Positions 16,312 to 25,470 are shown, counted from the stretch's first letter. The stretch is 64,000 nt of DNA from Burkholderiales bacterium (GCA_016213205.1 JACRAZ010000107.1:1-64000); one strand, 5' to 3'. Notes: generated from the letters alone by a model not told the origin. Numbers and translations are program-made.

Positions 16312-17376
16312 TCAGAACACCTTGTAGTCGAAGCGCGCCTCCACCGGCGCGGGCAGGCCCGGCCGCTTGATCTTCGCGGTGATGATGTAAGGCGTGCCCC
16401 GCTGGAGCTGGAAGTAGCTGCCATAGCTGAACGCATTGTGCTCGGACACCAGGTCCAGCGGACGGCTCTCGATGCGCATGCCGTCGCTCACCGACACCGT
16501 CACCTCCGCATCGGTGACGAACACGTTGGTCTTGCTGTCGGCCAGCGAGATGTTCAGGTGGAACAAGTCCTTGCCGGCCGGGATGGCGGCCTTGGCGGGC
16601 CCGCTGGCCTTGTTGCGCAACGCATCGGCCGACATCATGCCGAGGTAGACCTCGGTACCGCCCACGGCCTTGTGGTACGGGTCCGGCTTCGCAACGCTGG
16701 TGGGCGCGGCCGGCTGTGCGATCGCCACGCCGTGGTTGAACATCGCGATGATCGCGCCGCGGATCTCCTGGTCGCTCAGGTCGGCCAGGCCACCGCGCGC
16801 GGGCATGCCGCCGTGGCCGTGGATGGCCGAGGCCACCAGCGGGTCCAGCCCCTTCTTCAGGCGCGGGATCCAGGCCGTGCGGTCGCCGATCTTCGGCGCA
16901 CCATCGGTGCCGCCTTCGTGGCACTTGGCGCATTGCAGTTGCACCACGGCATCGCTGCCACGCAGCACCGCAGGCGTCAGGCCGCCCACCGGCTCGACCC
17001 AGCGGCCGCCGGAGAGGTTCACCATGTGGATGATGGCGCGCTCGATCTCGATGTCGCTGACATTCGGGCTGCCGCCGTGGGCCGGCATGTTGCGGATGCC
17101 GGTGAGCGCATGGGCCGTCAGGCTGGTGAGGCCTTGCGCGGCGCGGGGGCGCCAGGCCGCGGCATCGCCGATCTTCGGCGCGGACTTCTCGCCGGTGCCA
17201 TGGCAGGCGGCCGCGCACACGGCGTCGGTCACCTCCTTGCCCGAGCGTTCGCGGCGCTGGGCCTGGGCACCGTCGGGCCAGGCCGAGAACAGGAGCACCG
17301 TGGCCGCCGCAAGGGCCATCGACGCTGCGGATGCGATGCGGCGCAGGGGCCGATCGGGACGGGACAGAACATGCAT
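16312..17376 (-). CDS. Exported cytochrome c with two c5-like domains and C-terminal beta domain
   Basis: 354-residue periplasmic electron carrier. ATG 17374-17376 is preceded by AGGAGGTG and starts a signal peptide (to about AQAQ at 40). The first cytochrome domain has Cys54-Ala-Ala-Ala-Cys58-His59, a CX3CH spacing instead of CX2CH. The second has the normal Cys149, Cys152, His153. Both domains carry GAPKIGD/SAPKIGD and a methionine near GGMPARGG or NMPAHGG that could be the sixth ligand. From about residue 240 a beta-rich domain (GGTEVYLGMMSA, LFHLNISLADSKTNVFVTDAEVTV) follows, of unknown role. If the CX3CH site does bind haem, this is a rare spacing; otherwise the protein is effectively mono-haem. 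Confidence 0.83.
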   Translation of the reverse strand: MHVLSRPDRPLRRIASAASMALAAATVLLFSAWPDGAQAQRRERSGKEVTDAVCAAACHGTGEKSAPKIGDAAAWRPRAAQGLTSLTAHALTGIRNMPAHGGSPNVSDIEIERAIIHMVNLSGGRWVEPVGGLTPAVLRGSDAVVQLQCAKCHEGGTDGAPKIGDRTAWIPRLKKGLDPLVASAIHGHGGMPARGGLADLSDQEIRGAIIAMFNHGVAIAQPAAPTSVAKPDPYHKAVGGTEVYLGMMSADALRNKASGPAKAAIPAGKDLFHLNISLADSKTNVFVTDAEVTVSVSDGMRIESRPLDLVSEHNAFSYGSYFQLQRGTPYIITAKIKRPGLPAPVEARFDYKVF

Positions 17377-17546
17377 GGGACACCTCCTCTGCACGGGGGG
17401 CCGAAGCAGCCATGCCGTCTGGGGCGTGCGCGGCCGCACGGCCGGCACGCGGCGGACGGGCGTGGCCACATCCGCACGACTTGCGTTGCCACGCTACGCC
17501 TGGCGCGGCGGGCTCACCATGACCGGGGTCAAAGCCCGGGGGCCGC

Positions 17547-18731
17547 TCAGGCCTGCGGCGGCCGTGCGGCCCAGAACGCCGCCACGGCCAGCACGCCCAG
17601 CGCCGCCAGCACCAGCAGCACCTCGCGGTAGCCCGGCACCACCAGCAGCAGCCAGGCCATCATCAACGGCGCCGCCGCGCGGGCCAGCAGGCCGATGGCC
17701 GACATCGCGCCACCGATGCGGCCCACGTGCGTGCGGCCGAAATACTGCGGCACCAGGCCCCCGCGCACGATGGTGACCAGCCCGTTCGCAACCCCGAACA
17801 GCAACGCGAACACGAGCAGCGCCGGCAGCGAGCTGCTCAGCGCAAACAATGCCATCGACAAGGGCAGCCCGGCGAGCACCACCGCCCCCACCGTGCGCAG
17901 CGACCAGCCACGCCCCAGCCACACGTACAGCAGCCGGCCCGCCACCTGCGCCGGGCCCACCGTGACCAGCACCGTCAGCGCATCGGCCTCGGGCACGCCC
18001 TTGGCCGCGAAGGCCGGCATCACGTGCGCCCACAGGGCGGCCTGCGCAAACGCGTAGAGCGTGAAGCACAGCGTCAGCAGCCAGAAGCTGGGCGCGCGCA
18101 GGGCCTGGTGCAGCGTGGCATCGTCCAGCTCGTCGGCCGCGTGCGGCGAGGCCACCAGCGCAGGCCCGCGCAGGGCCCAGTGGTGCAGCGGCGCCACCGC
18201 CACCAGCAGCACCACGCCGATCACCACCAGCGTGATGCGCCAGCCCCAGGCCGCCAGCAGCGCGGCCACCACCGGAAAGCACAGCGTGCTGGCGAACCCG
18301 CCCACCAGCGTGAGCGCGGTGATGCCGTCCTGGTAGCGCAAGGGGTAGCGCTTGGTCAGCACGTTGAAGGCGGGCTCGTACAGCGTCATCGCCATCGCGG
18401 CGCCGAGCACGGCCCACACGGCATACAGCATCCAGGGCGCGCTCACCTGCGACCAGGCCAGCATGCCGATGCCGGCCAGCACCGCGCCACCGGTCATCAC
18501 CGCCTGGCCATGGCCCATGTCGATGGCCGCGCCGGCGGCGTAGTTGGTCACGCCCCAGACCGCCAGGCCCAGCGTGAACGCGCCCATCAGCGTGGCCTTG
18601 TCCCAGCCCAGGGCCTGCTGCATCGGCAGCACCAGCGAGGAGAAGGTGTAGTACAGCGCCGCCCAGCACAGCAACTGGCCGAGCGCCAGCGCCGAGACGG
18701 TGGCGCGGTAGCCCGGGCCCGGATCATTCAT
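17547..18731 (-). CDS. MFS transporter, 12 transmembrane segments
   Basis: 394-residue major facilitator superfamily carrier in the inner membrane. About twelve hydrophobic helices are visible, with the N-terminal half ending near residue 190 and a short loop (HAADELDDATLHQALRAPSFW) before the second half, a pattern of the monocarboxylate/oxalate-formate antiporter-like group. The substrate cannot be read from sequence. It is followed on the same strand, after 170 nt, by the cytochrome c gene, which is probably transcribed separately. Confidence 0.85.
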   Translation of the reverse strand: MNDPGPGYRATVSALALGQLLCWAALYYTFSSLVLPMQQALGWDKATLMGAFTLGLAVWGVTNYAAGAAIDMGHGQAVMTGGAVLAGIGMLAWSQVSAPWMLYAVWAVLGAAMAMTLYEPAFNVLTKRYPLRYQDGITALTLVGGFASTLCFPVVAALLAAWGWRITLVVIGVVLLVAVAPLHHWALRGPALVASPHAADELDDATLHQALRAPSFWLLTLCFTLYAFAQAALWAHVMPAFAAKGVPEADALTVLVTVGPAQVAGRLLYVWLGRGWSLRTVGAVVLAGLPLSMALFALSSSLPALLVFALLFGVANGLVTIVRGGLVPQYFGRTHVGRIGGAMSAIGLLARAAAPLMMAWLLLVVPGYREVLLVLAALGVLAVAAFWAARPPQA

Positions 18732-18929
18732 CCCGATCGATTATCCCGGGCGGGGGTGGGCCGACCCCTGTCGCGGCTGGGACAAGCCGAAAGCGAACGG
18801 TCGTGCTAAAAATGCCGTCCTTCGCCTGCCGCCATGCGACCGCGCCCCTGCCCCGGGGGCCGGCCGGCCCGGGGTTCCCCGCTGCCGGCGCCGCGCGCAA
18901 GCCACGGCCTATCCCTGGAGACCAACACA

Positions 18930-20111
18930 ATGGACCTGAACTTCACCGCGGAAGAGCTTGCCTTCCGTGCCGAGATCCGGCAATGGGTGGGTGAGAACCT
19001 GCCCAAGGACATCAGCCACAAGGTGCTGAACTCGCTGCGCCTGTCGCGCGACGATTTCCAGCGCTGGGCCAAGATCCTGGGCGCCAAGGGCTGGCTGGGC
19101 TACGGCTGGCCCAAGCCCTTCGGCGGCCCGGGCTGGACGGCCGTGCAGAAGCACATCTTCGAGGAAGAGTGCGCGCTGGCCGGCTCGCCGCGCATCGTGC
19201 CCTTCGGCCCGGTGATGGTGGCGCCGGTGATCATGGCCTTCGGCACGCCCGAGCAGCACAAGCGCTTCCTGCCCGGCATCGCCAGTGGCGAGGTGTGGTG
19301 GAGCCAGGGCTACAGCGAGCCCGGCTCGGGCTCCGACCTGGCCTCGGTGAAGACCCGCGCCGAGCGCCAGGGCGACAAGTACATCATCAACGGCCAGAAG
19401 ACCTGGACCACGCTGGGCCAGTACGGCGACTGGATCTTCTGCCTCGTGCGCACCAGCAACGAAGGCAAGCCGCAGACCGGCATCTCGTTCATCCTGGTGG
19501 ACATGAAGTCGCCCGGCATCACCGTGCGCCCCATCATCACGATGGATGGCGAGCACGAGGTCAACGAGGTGTTCTTCGACAACGTCGAGGTGCCCGCCGA
19601 GAACCTGATCGGCGAGGAGAACAAGGGCTGGACCTACGCCAAGCACCTGCTGGCCCACGAACGCACCAACATCGCCGACGTGAACCGCTCCAAGCGCGAG
19701 CTGGAGCGCCTGAAGCGCATCGCCAAGGCCGAGGGCGTGTACGACGACCCGCGCTTCCGCGACCAGATCGCACTGCTCGAGATCGACATCGTGGCGCTGG
19801 AGATGATGGTGCTGCGCGTGCTCTCGGCCGAGACCAGCGGCAAGCAGAGCCTGGACATCGCGGGCCTGCTGAAGATCCGCGGCAGCGAGATCCAGCAGCG
19901 CTACACCGAGCTGATGATGCTGGCCGCCGGCCCCTTCAGCCAGCCCTACCGCCACGAGGCCATGGAAGCCGGCTGGCAGGGCGACTTCGCCGGCGCCGCG
20001 ATCTGCGCGCCGCTGGCCGGCACCTACTTCAACACCCGCAAGACGACGATCTACGGCGGCTCGAACGAAGTTCAGCGCAACATCGTCGCCCAGACTGTTC
20101 TTGGAGCCTGA
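18930..20111 (+). CDS. Acyl-CoA dehydrogenase, first subunit of a pair
   Basis: 393-residue FAD-dependent acyl-CoA dehydrogenase of the cytoplasm, introducing a C2-C3 double bond into an acyl-CoA and passing electrons to ETF. Motifs are QGYSEPGSGSDLAS, the flavin-side NGQKTWTTLGQYGDWIF, and the C-terminal IYGGSNEVQRNIVAQ. The ATG at 18930 gives the standard length. A second, different acyl-CoA dehydrogenase begins 2 nt after its stop. Such pairs (PimC/PimD, or the FadE heterotetramers of steroid degraders) form alpha2beta2 enzymes for bulky or dicarboxylic substrates, so a heteromeric enzyme is inferred. The 198-nt upstream gap holds the presumed promoter. Confidence 0.9.
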   Translation: MDLNFTAEELAFRAEIRQWVGENLPKDISHKVLNSLRLSRDDFQRWAKILGAKGWLGYGWPKPFGGPGWTAVQKHIFEEECALAGSPRIVPFGPVMVAPVIMAFGTPEQHKRFLPGIASGEVWWSQGYSEPGSGSDLASVKTRAERQGDKYIINGQKTWTTLGQYGDWIFCLVRTSNEGKPQTGISFILVDMKSPGITVRPIITMDGEHEVNEVFFDNVEVPAENLIGEENKGWTYAKHLLAHERTNIADVNRSKRELERLKRIAKAEGVYDDPRFRDQIALLEIDIVALEMMVLRVLSAETSGKQSLDIAGLLKIRGSEIQQRYTELMMLAAGPFSQPYRHEAMEAGWQGDFAGAAICAPLAGTYFNTRKTTIYGGSNEVQRNIVAQTVLGA

Positions 20112-20113
20112 GC

Positions 20114-21247
20114 ATGGACTTTAATTTCACGGAAGACCAGGTCTCGCTGCGTGACGCGGTGGCCCGCTGGGTCGACAAGGGCTTCGGCTTCGAGCGCCGG
20201 CACGGCATCGCCAAGGCCGGTGGCGCCACGCGCGAGGTGTACAACGAGCTGGCCGAACTGGGCCTGGCCGGCCTGGCCGTGCCGGAAGAACACGGCGGCA
20301 TGGGCTTCGGCGCGATCGAGGCCATGGTGGTGATGGAAGAGCTGGGCCGCGGCCTGGTGAACGCGCCCTACGCCGCCGCCGGCCTGATGGCCCCGGCGCT
20401 GCTGAAGGCCGCGCCCGCCGAGGTGCAGGCCGCCTGGCTGCCCAAGATCGCCGGCGCCGAGGCGCTGGTGGTGCCCGCCATCACCGAACGTGGCGCGCGC
20501 TACAGGCTCAACCGCGTCGAGACGAAGGCCGCGCAAGGCGCGAACGGCTGGACGCTCACCGGCCAGAAGAGCGTGGTGCCCGCCGCCGACGAGGCCGATG
20601 CCTTCATCGTGCCGGCCCGCGTCAGCGGTGTGGTGGATGCGAACGAGGGCATCGCCCTGTTCGTGGTGGACAAGGCGGCCGCCGGCGTCAGCATCAGCGG
20701 CTACCGCACGCAGGATGGCGGCCGCGCCGGTGAAGTGGTGCTGGCCAATGCGCCGGCCACGCTGATCACCGCCGATGGCCTGGCCGCGCTGGAGTACGGC
20801 GTCGACGTGGGCATCGCCGCGCTGTGCGCCGAAGCCGTGGGCCTGATGGACAAGCTGGTGGCGATCACCGTCGAGTACATGAACACACGCAAGCAGTTCG
20901 GCGTGACGATCGGCAGCTTCCAGGCCCTGCGCCACCGCATCGCCGACGTGAAGATGCAGCTCGAGCTCGGCCGCTCGATGAGCTACTTCGCCAGCCTGAA
21001 GCTGGGCGAGGAAGCAGGCCACCGCCGGCTCGCCCTTGCGCAGGCCAAGGTGCAGCTGGGCAACTCGATGCGCTTCGTCGGCCAGCAGTGCGTGCAGCTG
21101 CACGGCGGCATCGGCGTGACCGACGAGTACATCGGCAGCCACTACTTCAAGCGCCTGACGATGCTGGAGGTGACGCTGGGCGACACCCAGCACCACCTGG
21201 CCGAGGCCGCGGCCCGCATGCAGGACACCGCCGGGGTGTTTGCCTGA
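20114..21247 (+). CDS. Acyl-CoA dehydrogenase, second subunit of a pair
   Basis: 377-residue acyl-CoA dehydrogenase-family protein. It opens with FNFTEDQVSLRDAVARWV and has VPEEHGGMGFGAIEAMVVMEELGRGL, LTGQKSVVPAADEADAFIV, the arginine region MNTRKQFGVTIGSFQALRHR, and the C-terminal LHGGIGVTDEY. It diverges strongly from its upstream neighbour, as expected for the smaller partner of a two-subunit enzyme rather than a tandem duplicate. The start lies 2 nt after the preceding stop, so translation is probably coupled. The substrate is unknown. Confidence 0.88.
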   Translation: MDFNFTEDQVSLRDAVARWVDKGFGFERRHGIAKAGGATREVYNELAELGLAGLAVPEEHGGMGFGAIEAMVVMEELGRGLVNAPYAAAGLMAPALLKAAPAEVQAAWLPKIAGAEALVVPAITERGARYRLNRVETKAAQGANGWTLTGQKSVVPAADEADAFIVPARVSGVVDANEGIALFVVDKAAAGVSISGYRTQDGGRAGEVVLANAPATLITADGLAALEYGVDVGIAALCAEAVGLMDKLVAITVEYMNTRKQFGVTIGSFQALRHRIADVKMQLELGRSMSYFASLKLGEEAGHRRLALAQAKVQLGNSMRFVGQQCVQLHGGIGVTDEYIGSHYFKRLTMLEVTLGDTQHHLAEAAARMQDTAGVFA

Positions 21248-21293
21248 CAGCCAGGGTGGCGGCGCATCGGGAGATGTGCCGCCACCCCGCACA

Positions 21294-21836
21294 TCAGGCC
21301 TGCGCGTAGCGCACGCGGTACAGGCCATCGTCGGCCTGGAAGCGCACCAGCTCCAGCTCGCCGGCCTGGCCGGTGAGCTTGACCACCTTCACGCCCATCG
21401 GGTCGTCGTTGGCGCCGGCGGAGGACGACAGCGCCAGCGCGATCATCGTGCGCATCGTCGTGGCCATCGGCCCGGAGACCGAGCCATTGACGATGTTCGC
21501 GCCGCTCTGGCGGATGCTGTTCCACTTGGTGGTCAGCATCTGCTTGATCAGCGCCAGCTCGTTGGTGGTGACGTCCAGGCCCTCGTCCTCCTCGACCATC
21601 GCCGAGAGCACCAGGGTCTTGCTCGGCACCAGCGCGAAACCATCGGCCACGGTGTCGTTCACGGTCCAGATCTCGCCCTGGTCCACCTCGTTGTGCCAGT
21701 TGCCCTGGCGGGTCATCTTCAGGTGCGTGGCACCGGTGCCGATGTCGGCCACGAAGCTCAGGAAATACGGGCTTTCGGCCCCGCTCTCGTCGGTGTCGAC
21801 GACGCAGTGGAAACGCTTGAGGATCAGCTTGGCCAT
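21294..21836 (-). CDS. Unknown 180-residue cytoplasmic protein
   Basis: I do not recognise this protein. From ATG 21834-21836 (GGGAG a few bases upstream) it reads MAKLILKRFHCVVDTDESG, has no signal peptide or membrane helix, is moderately acidic in the middle (MVEEDEGLDV) and ends DDGLYRVRYAQA. The composition looks like a folded beta-rich domain. It is divergent from the TPR/winged-helix activator gene, sharing a 139-nt promoter region, so it is a candidate target of that regulator. Codon usage matches its neighbours. Confidence 0.75.
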   Translation of the reverse strand: MAKLILKRFHCVVDTDESGAESPYFLSFVADIGTGATHLKMTRQGNWHNEVDQGEIWTVNDTVADGFALVPSKTLVLSAMVEEDEGLDVTTNELALIKQMLTTKWNSIRQSGANIVNGSVSGPMATTMRTMIALALSSSAGANDDPMGVKVVKLTGQAGELELVRFQADDGLYRVRYAQA

Positions 21837-21975
21837 GATGGGCTCCCTGGGTGATCGGAATCGTTGACGACATTGCCAACGGAAGTCAGCATCCGGCCCT
21901 CGCCCCCACGGATCACCCACCGATGCGCGCACCGGAACCACGGTGAGCCCTGCAAGCTAGGGAGCACCATCCACA

Positions 21976-24006
21976 ATGCATCCGGCCCCGGTCAGCACCC
22001 CCGAACAGGCCCAGCGGCAGCTGGCCGAACACGGCCCGCGCTGGTGGCACGAGGGCGAGGCCACGGCGATCGCCCAGGCCTGCGCAGCGGTGCCCGATGG
22101 CGCACTGGTGCACTGGCCCGATGTGGCGCGCTGGCGCGCGATGCTGGCCTGCCTGAGCGAGCGCGACGATGCGCTGGCCTGCCTGGCGCTGGCCCACCAG
22201 GGCCATCGGGCCCAGGGCAATGCCGGGGCGGCGCTGCACGATGCCCACCTGGCCCTGGTGCTGTGCCTGTGCGACATGGGGGCGATGGACACGGTGACCG
22301 ACTGGCTGGCGCGGGCCCGGCCCGAGCCGGGCGCCGAGCACGCGGCCCCGGCGCCCTGGCTGCAGATGGGGCTGCTGGCGCGTGCCGTGCTGGGGGGCGA
22401 CCTGCCCGCCGATGCCGAGGCCGCGGCGGCTGCCGCCGCGCAGTGGCTGCATGCGCAGCTCGGCCCGCTGCAGGCCACGCTGTCGCCCGACGAGCGCCTG
22501 CTGGCCGCACAGGTGCTGGTGAACTGGCACTTCACCCAGCACCGCTACGAGCAGTTCGAGTGGCTGGCCTCGGTGGTCGAGCCACCGGCGGTGTTCGAGC
22601 GCGCATCGGCGGCCGGCCGCTGCCGCTGGCTCTACACCGTGGGCTTTGCGCTCTACCAGGTGGGCAAGCGCGGCGCGGCCGAGTCTGCCTGGCGGCGCGC
22701 GCTGGCGCTGGCCGAGGCCCAGCCCCTGGAGGCCATGCGCCGCATGACCGCGATGGCCATGCTGCGCCTGTGCCTGGATGCCGGGCGCCTGGATGCGGCG
22801 GCCGACATCGAGGCCACGTTGTCGCCGCAAGGCGGCGCCGGCCGGCTGACGCAGCTGATCGAGCTGCACACCATGCGCGGGCGGCTGCAGTTGCTGCGCG
22901 GCGAGGCCGCACGCGCGCTCGCCACCGTGGAAGAGTCGCTCGCACTCGCCCGCCAGGGCGGCTTGTCCTTGCCCGAGCAGGCCGCGCTGCACACCGATTG
23001 GGCACAGGCGCTGATGGCGCTGGGCCGCGGTGACGTGGCCGAATCCCTGCTCGCGCGCCTGGCCGCGCAGCACAGCGGCCGTGACGCGCAGGTGCTGCAC
23101 TGCCTGCTGCTGCTGTGGCGGGCGCTGCACCCGCCCACGCGCGGCGAAGCCGAACGCCGGCACGCCCTGGCCGAGGCCCTGCGCCTGGCACAGGCGCTGC
23201 GCTACACGATGTTCTTCCGCCTGCTGCCGGCGCTGGCCGGACGGGTGTGCGCACTGGCCTTGCGCTGGCACATCGAGCCGGTGTTCGTGCGCGAGCTCAT
23301 CCGCGACCGTGACCTGCCCGCCCCGCCCGATGCCGACGCGCAGTGGCCCTGGGCCCTGTGGCTGCGCATGCTGGGTGGCTTCGAGCTGTGCCTGGGCGGG
23401 GTTCGCCAGCGGCGCAGCGGCAAGCAGCAGCACAAGCCGCTGGAACTGCTGCGCCTGCTGGCCTGCGAAACCACGCTCGACCTGCCGGCCCACACGCTGG
23501 CCGACGCGCTGTGGCCCGAAGCCGACGGCGCATCGGCACGCAAATCGCTCGAGATGACGGTGCAACGCCTGCGCCGCCTGCTCGGGGACGACAGCCTGGT
23601 GCAGGTGGGCGACGGCCGCGTGGCGCTCGACCGCGCACGCGTCAGCAGCGATGTGGTGCAGCGCCGGCGCCTGGTGGAACAGCTCGAGGCGCTGGCAATG
23701 CGCCCCGAGCTGGCCAGCGCGGCCGGCAAACCGTTCGAGGCCGCGGCGGCCGTCAGCCCCGTCACCACCGTGGCGGCCGGGCTGGCCAGCGATGTGCTGG
23801 CGCTGTCGACCGGGCTGCTGCTGCCGGGCGCCCCCGAGACTCCTTGGCTCGAGCTGGGCCGCCAGCGCTGCCGGCGCGACCTGGGCCGGGTGGTGCGTGC
23901 GCTGGCCGCGCTGCAAACGCGCCATGGCGCCACGCCGGCCGATGCAGCGCTGCTGGCCGCCGCGGCCGACACGCTGCGTGAACGTGAGCGCGACAGCAGC
24001 GCCTGA
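21976..24006 (+). CDS. TPR transcriptional activator with C-terminal winged helix (SARP/BTAD-like)
   Basis: 676-residue regulator. Residues about 1-450 are helical repeats of TPR type (ALALAEAQPLEAMRRMT, RLQLLRGEAARALATVEESLALA). From about 460 comes a winged helix of the OmpR/SARP type: LRMLGGFELCLGG, a basic KQQHKPLELLRLLA recognition region, ADALWPEADGASARKSLEMTVQRLRRLLGDD, then a beta wing (VQVGDGRVALDRA). Unlike actinobacterial SARPs, the DNA-binding part is at the C-terminus, and there is no NTPase domain as in MalT. It is divergent from an unknown 180-residue gene, its likely target or co-factor. The ligand sensed by the TPRs is unknown. Confidence 0.75.
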   Translation: MHPAPVSTPEQAQRQLAEHGPRWWHEGEATAIAQACAAVPDGALVHWPDVARWRAMLACLSERDDALACLALAHQGHRAQGNAGAALHDAHLALVLCLCDMGAMDTVTDWLARARPEPGAEHAAPAPWLQMGLLARAVLGGDLPADAEAAAAAAAQWLHAQLGPLQATLSPDERLLAAQVLVNWHFTQHRYEQFEWLASVVEPPAVFERASAAGRCRWLYTVGFALYQVGKRGAAESAWRRALALAEAQPLEAMRRMTAMAMLRLCLDAGRLDAAADIEATLSPQGGAGRLTQLIELHTMRGRLQLLRGEAARALATVEESLALARQGGLSLPEQAALHTDWAQALMALGRGDVAESLLARLAAQHSGRDAQVLHCLLLLWRALHPPTRGEAERRHALAEALRLAQALRYTMFFRLLPALAGRVCALALRWHIEPVFVRELIRDRDLPAPPDADAQWPWALWLRMLGGFELCLGGVRQRRSGKQQHKPLELLRLLACETTLDLPAHTLADALWPEADGASARKSLEMTVQRLRRLLGDDSLVQVGDGRVALDRARVSSDVVQRRRLVEQLEALAMRPELASAAGKPFEAAAAVSPVTTVAAGLASDVLALSTGLLLPGAPETPWLELGRQRCRRDLGRVVRALAALQTRHGATPADAALLAAAADTLRERERDSSA

Positions 24007-24420
24007 TCAGCGCGCGCGGATCGTCACGCGGGCGGCCGGCACGCCGGCCTCGGCCAGGGCCGTGCGCAGCGCCTTCACACGCGCCGCTGCCTGCGCGCGC
24101 GCCGCCGCCGGCGCCAGGCCCTGGTCGGCCGAGACGCGCAGCGTCAGCACCGCCTTGGCGGGCAGGGCCTTGGCTTCACCGGCCAGGCGCGACAGCGCGT
24201 CCTGGGCCGCGGCCGAGAGCGTGTCGCCGTCGAAGCCCAACGCCTCGGCGGCCTGGCGCAGGCCTGGCGGCACGCCGGCCGCATGCACCACCGATTGCGC
24301 CGAGACGCAGGTCGGCGGGCAGGGCTTGGCGGCCTGTGCGGGCGACACCAGCAGCAGGGCCCCGGGCAGGCACAGGGTGGCGGCGCACAGGCGCGCCAGG
24401 GCAAAAAGGCGGGGGGTCAT
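24007..24420 (-). CDS. Small exported protein of unknown function
   Basis: 137-residue secreted protein. The signal peptide (MTPRLFALARLCAATLCLPGALLL to about AQAA) is followed by a CPPTC pair and an Ala-rich helical remainder. The end (ARAQAAARVKALRTALAEAGVPAARVTI) is reminiscent of the ARAxxVxxxLxxxGV pattern of OmpA-like domains, but the rest of that domain is not present. Its stop codon touches the stop of the convergent activator gene with no gap. No function assigned. Confidence 0.65.
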   Translation of the reverse strand: MTPRLFALARLCAATLCLPGALLLVSPAQAAKPCPPTCVSAQSVVHAAGVPPGLRQAAEALGFDGDTLSAAAQDALSRLAGEAKALPAKAVLTLRVSADQGLAPAAARAQAAARVKALRTALAEAGVPAARVTIRAR

Positions 24421-24501
24421 CGCGGTGCAGCCTTTGGAGGAAGTGACCGCTGCGACTCTAGGGCCCGGCCCCGGGCCCCACAAGTTGCAGACGCGGGGGG
24501 C

Positions 24502-24558
24502 GTCACCCCGGCGGGGGACAAGCCCCGCCCCGGGCGGGGTGACACCGGCCCGGTGTCA
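24502..24558. repeat. Strong nested inverted repeats at LysR gene end
   Basis: GTCACCCCG (24502-24510) pairs with CGGGGTGAC (24535-24543) and encloses GCGGGG/CCCCGC. TGACACCGG (24540-24548) pairs with CCGGTGTCA (24550-24558), whose last three bases are the LysR stop codon. There is no T-run. It may act as a transcript end or be a further relative of the palindromic repeat family, though its layout differs. Confidence 0.45.
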
Positions 24559-25470
24559 GGCCAGCACGCCGCCGCCCTGGCGCGCCACCCAGTCCACCCA
24601 GTGGTCGATGCAGGCGCGGATCTTCGGCAGGCGTTGGCGCCCTGTGGCCGTCACCGCGTAGATCGGGGCCGGCTGCCGGTCCACCACCTCGGGCAGCACC
24701 GGCACCAGCTTGCCCTCGGCCACCAGGGGCTCGGCGGCCACCGTGGCCAGGCGCCCGATGCCCAGGCCCTGCAGCACCATGGTGGCGGCCATGCCGGTCT
24801 CATTGGTGCGCCAGTGCCCCTGCACCGGCAGCCTGAAGGCCCGCCCGTCCACGACGAAGGGCCAGTGGTTGAGCTGCGGTGCGGCGGTGTTGGTCACCAG
24901 CCGGTGCTGGCTCAGCTCGCCCGGGTGGCGGGGCAGGCCGGCGCGTTCGGCATAGGCCGGTGCGGCATAGAGCGCGCGGCCCAGCAGCCCGATCTGGCGT
25001 GCCACCATGGTCTCGGGCAGCGCGCTGGCGGTGCGGATGGCGATGTCGATGCCCTCGCGCGCCAGGTCGGCCAGGCGGTCGCTCACCTCCACCTCCACCC
25101 GCAGCCCCGGGTAGCGTGCCGACAGCTCGGCCAGGCCGGGCAGCAGCAGGTACTGCGCGATCACGGTGCTGGCGGCCACGCGCACCAGGCCGCTGGCCAC
25201 GCGGGCCTGGCTCGCGAACTCGCCCTCCAGCGATTCCAGCGTGCCCAGCAGCCGGTGGCAATGCTCGAGAAAGCTCTCGCCTTCGGCGCTGAGCGCCAGC
25301 GCGTGGGTGGAGCGGTGCAGCAGCCGCGCGCCGCAGGCCCGCTCGATGCGGGCCAGCGTGCGTGACACCCGGCTCACCGGCATGTCGCGCTCGCGCGCCG
25401 CGGCCGACAGGCTGCCCAGCGCGGCCACGCGGGCAAACAGCTTCAGGTCGTCGAAGGCCAGCTCGTCCAT
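24556..25470 (-). CDS. LysR-family transcriptional regulator
   Basis: 304-residue LysR regulator. The N-terminal winged helix (LKLFARVAALGSLSAAARE, PVSRVSRTLARIERACGARLLHRS) is followed by the inducer-binding domain (LVRVAASTVIAQYLLLPGL, GIDIAIRTASALP). The helix-turn-helix and the short linker are typical of the AaeR/DmlR-like subgroup. It is divergent from the tautomerase gene with 126 nt between start codons, the usual arrangement for LysR control of a neighbour. The ligand is unknown. Confidence 0.9.
   Translation of the reverse strand: MDELAFDDLKLFARVAALGSLSAAARERDMPVSRVSRTLARIERACGARLLHRSTHALALSAEGESFLEHCHRLLGTLESLEGEFASQARVASGLVRVAASTVIAQYLLLPGLAELSARYPGLRVEVEVSDRLADLAREGIDIAIRTASALPETMVARQIGLLGRALYAAPAYAERAGLPRHPGELSQHRLVTNTAAPQLNHWPFVVDGRAFRLPVQGHWRTNETGMAATMVLQGLGIGRLATVAAEPLVAEGKLVPVLPEVVDRQPAPIYAVTATGRQRLPKIRACIDHWVDWVARQGGGVLA

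Noticed and set aside
18930..21247. Two acyl-CoA dehydrogenases as a recent tandem duplication
   Set aside because: The two proteins are too different in sequence and in conserved blocks; they look like distinct subunits.
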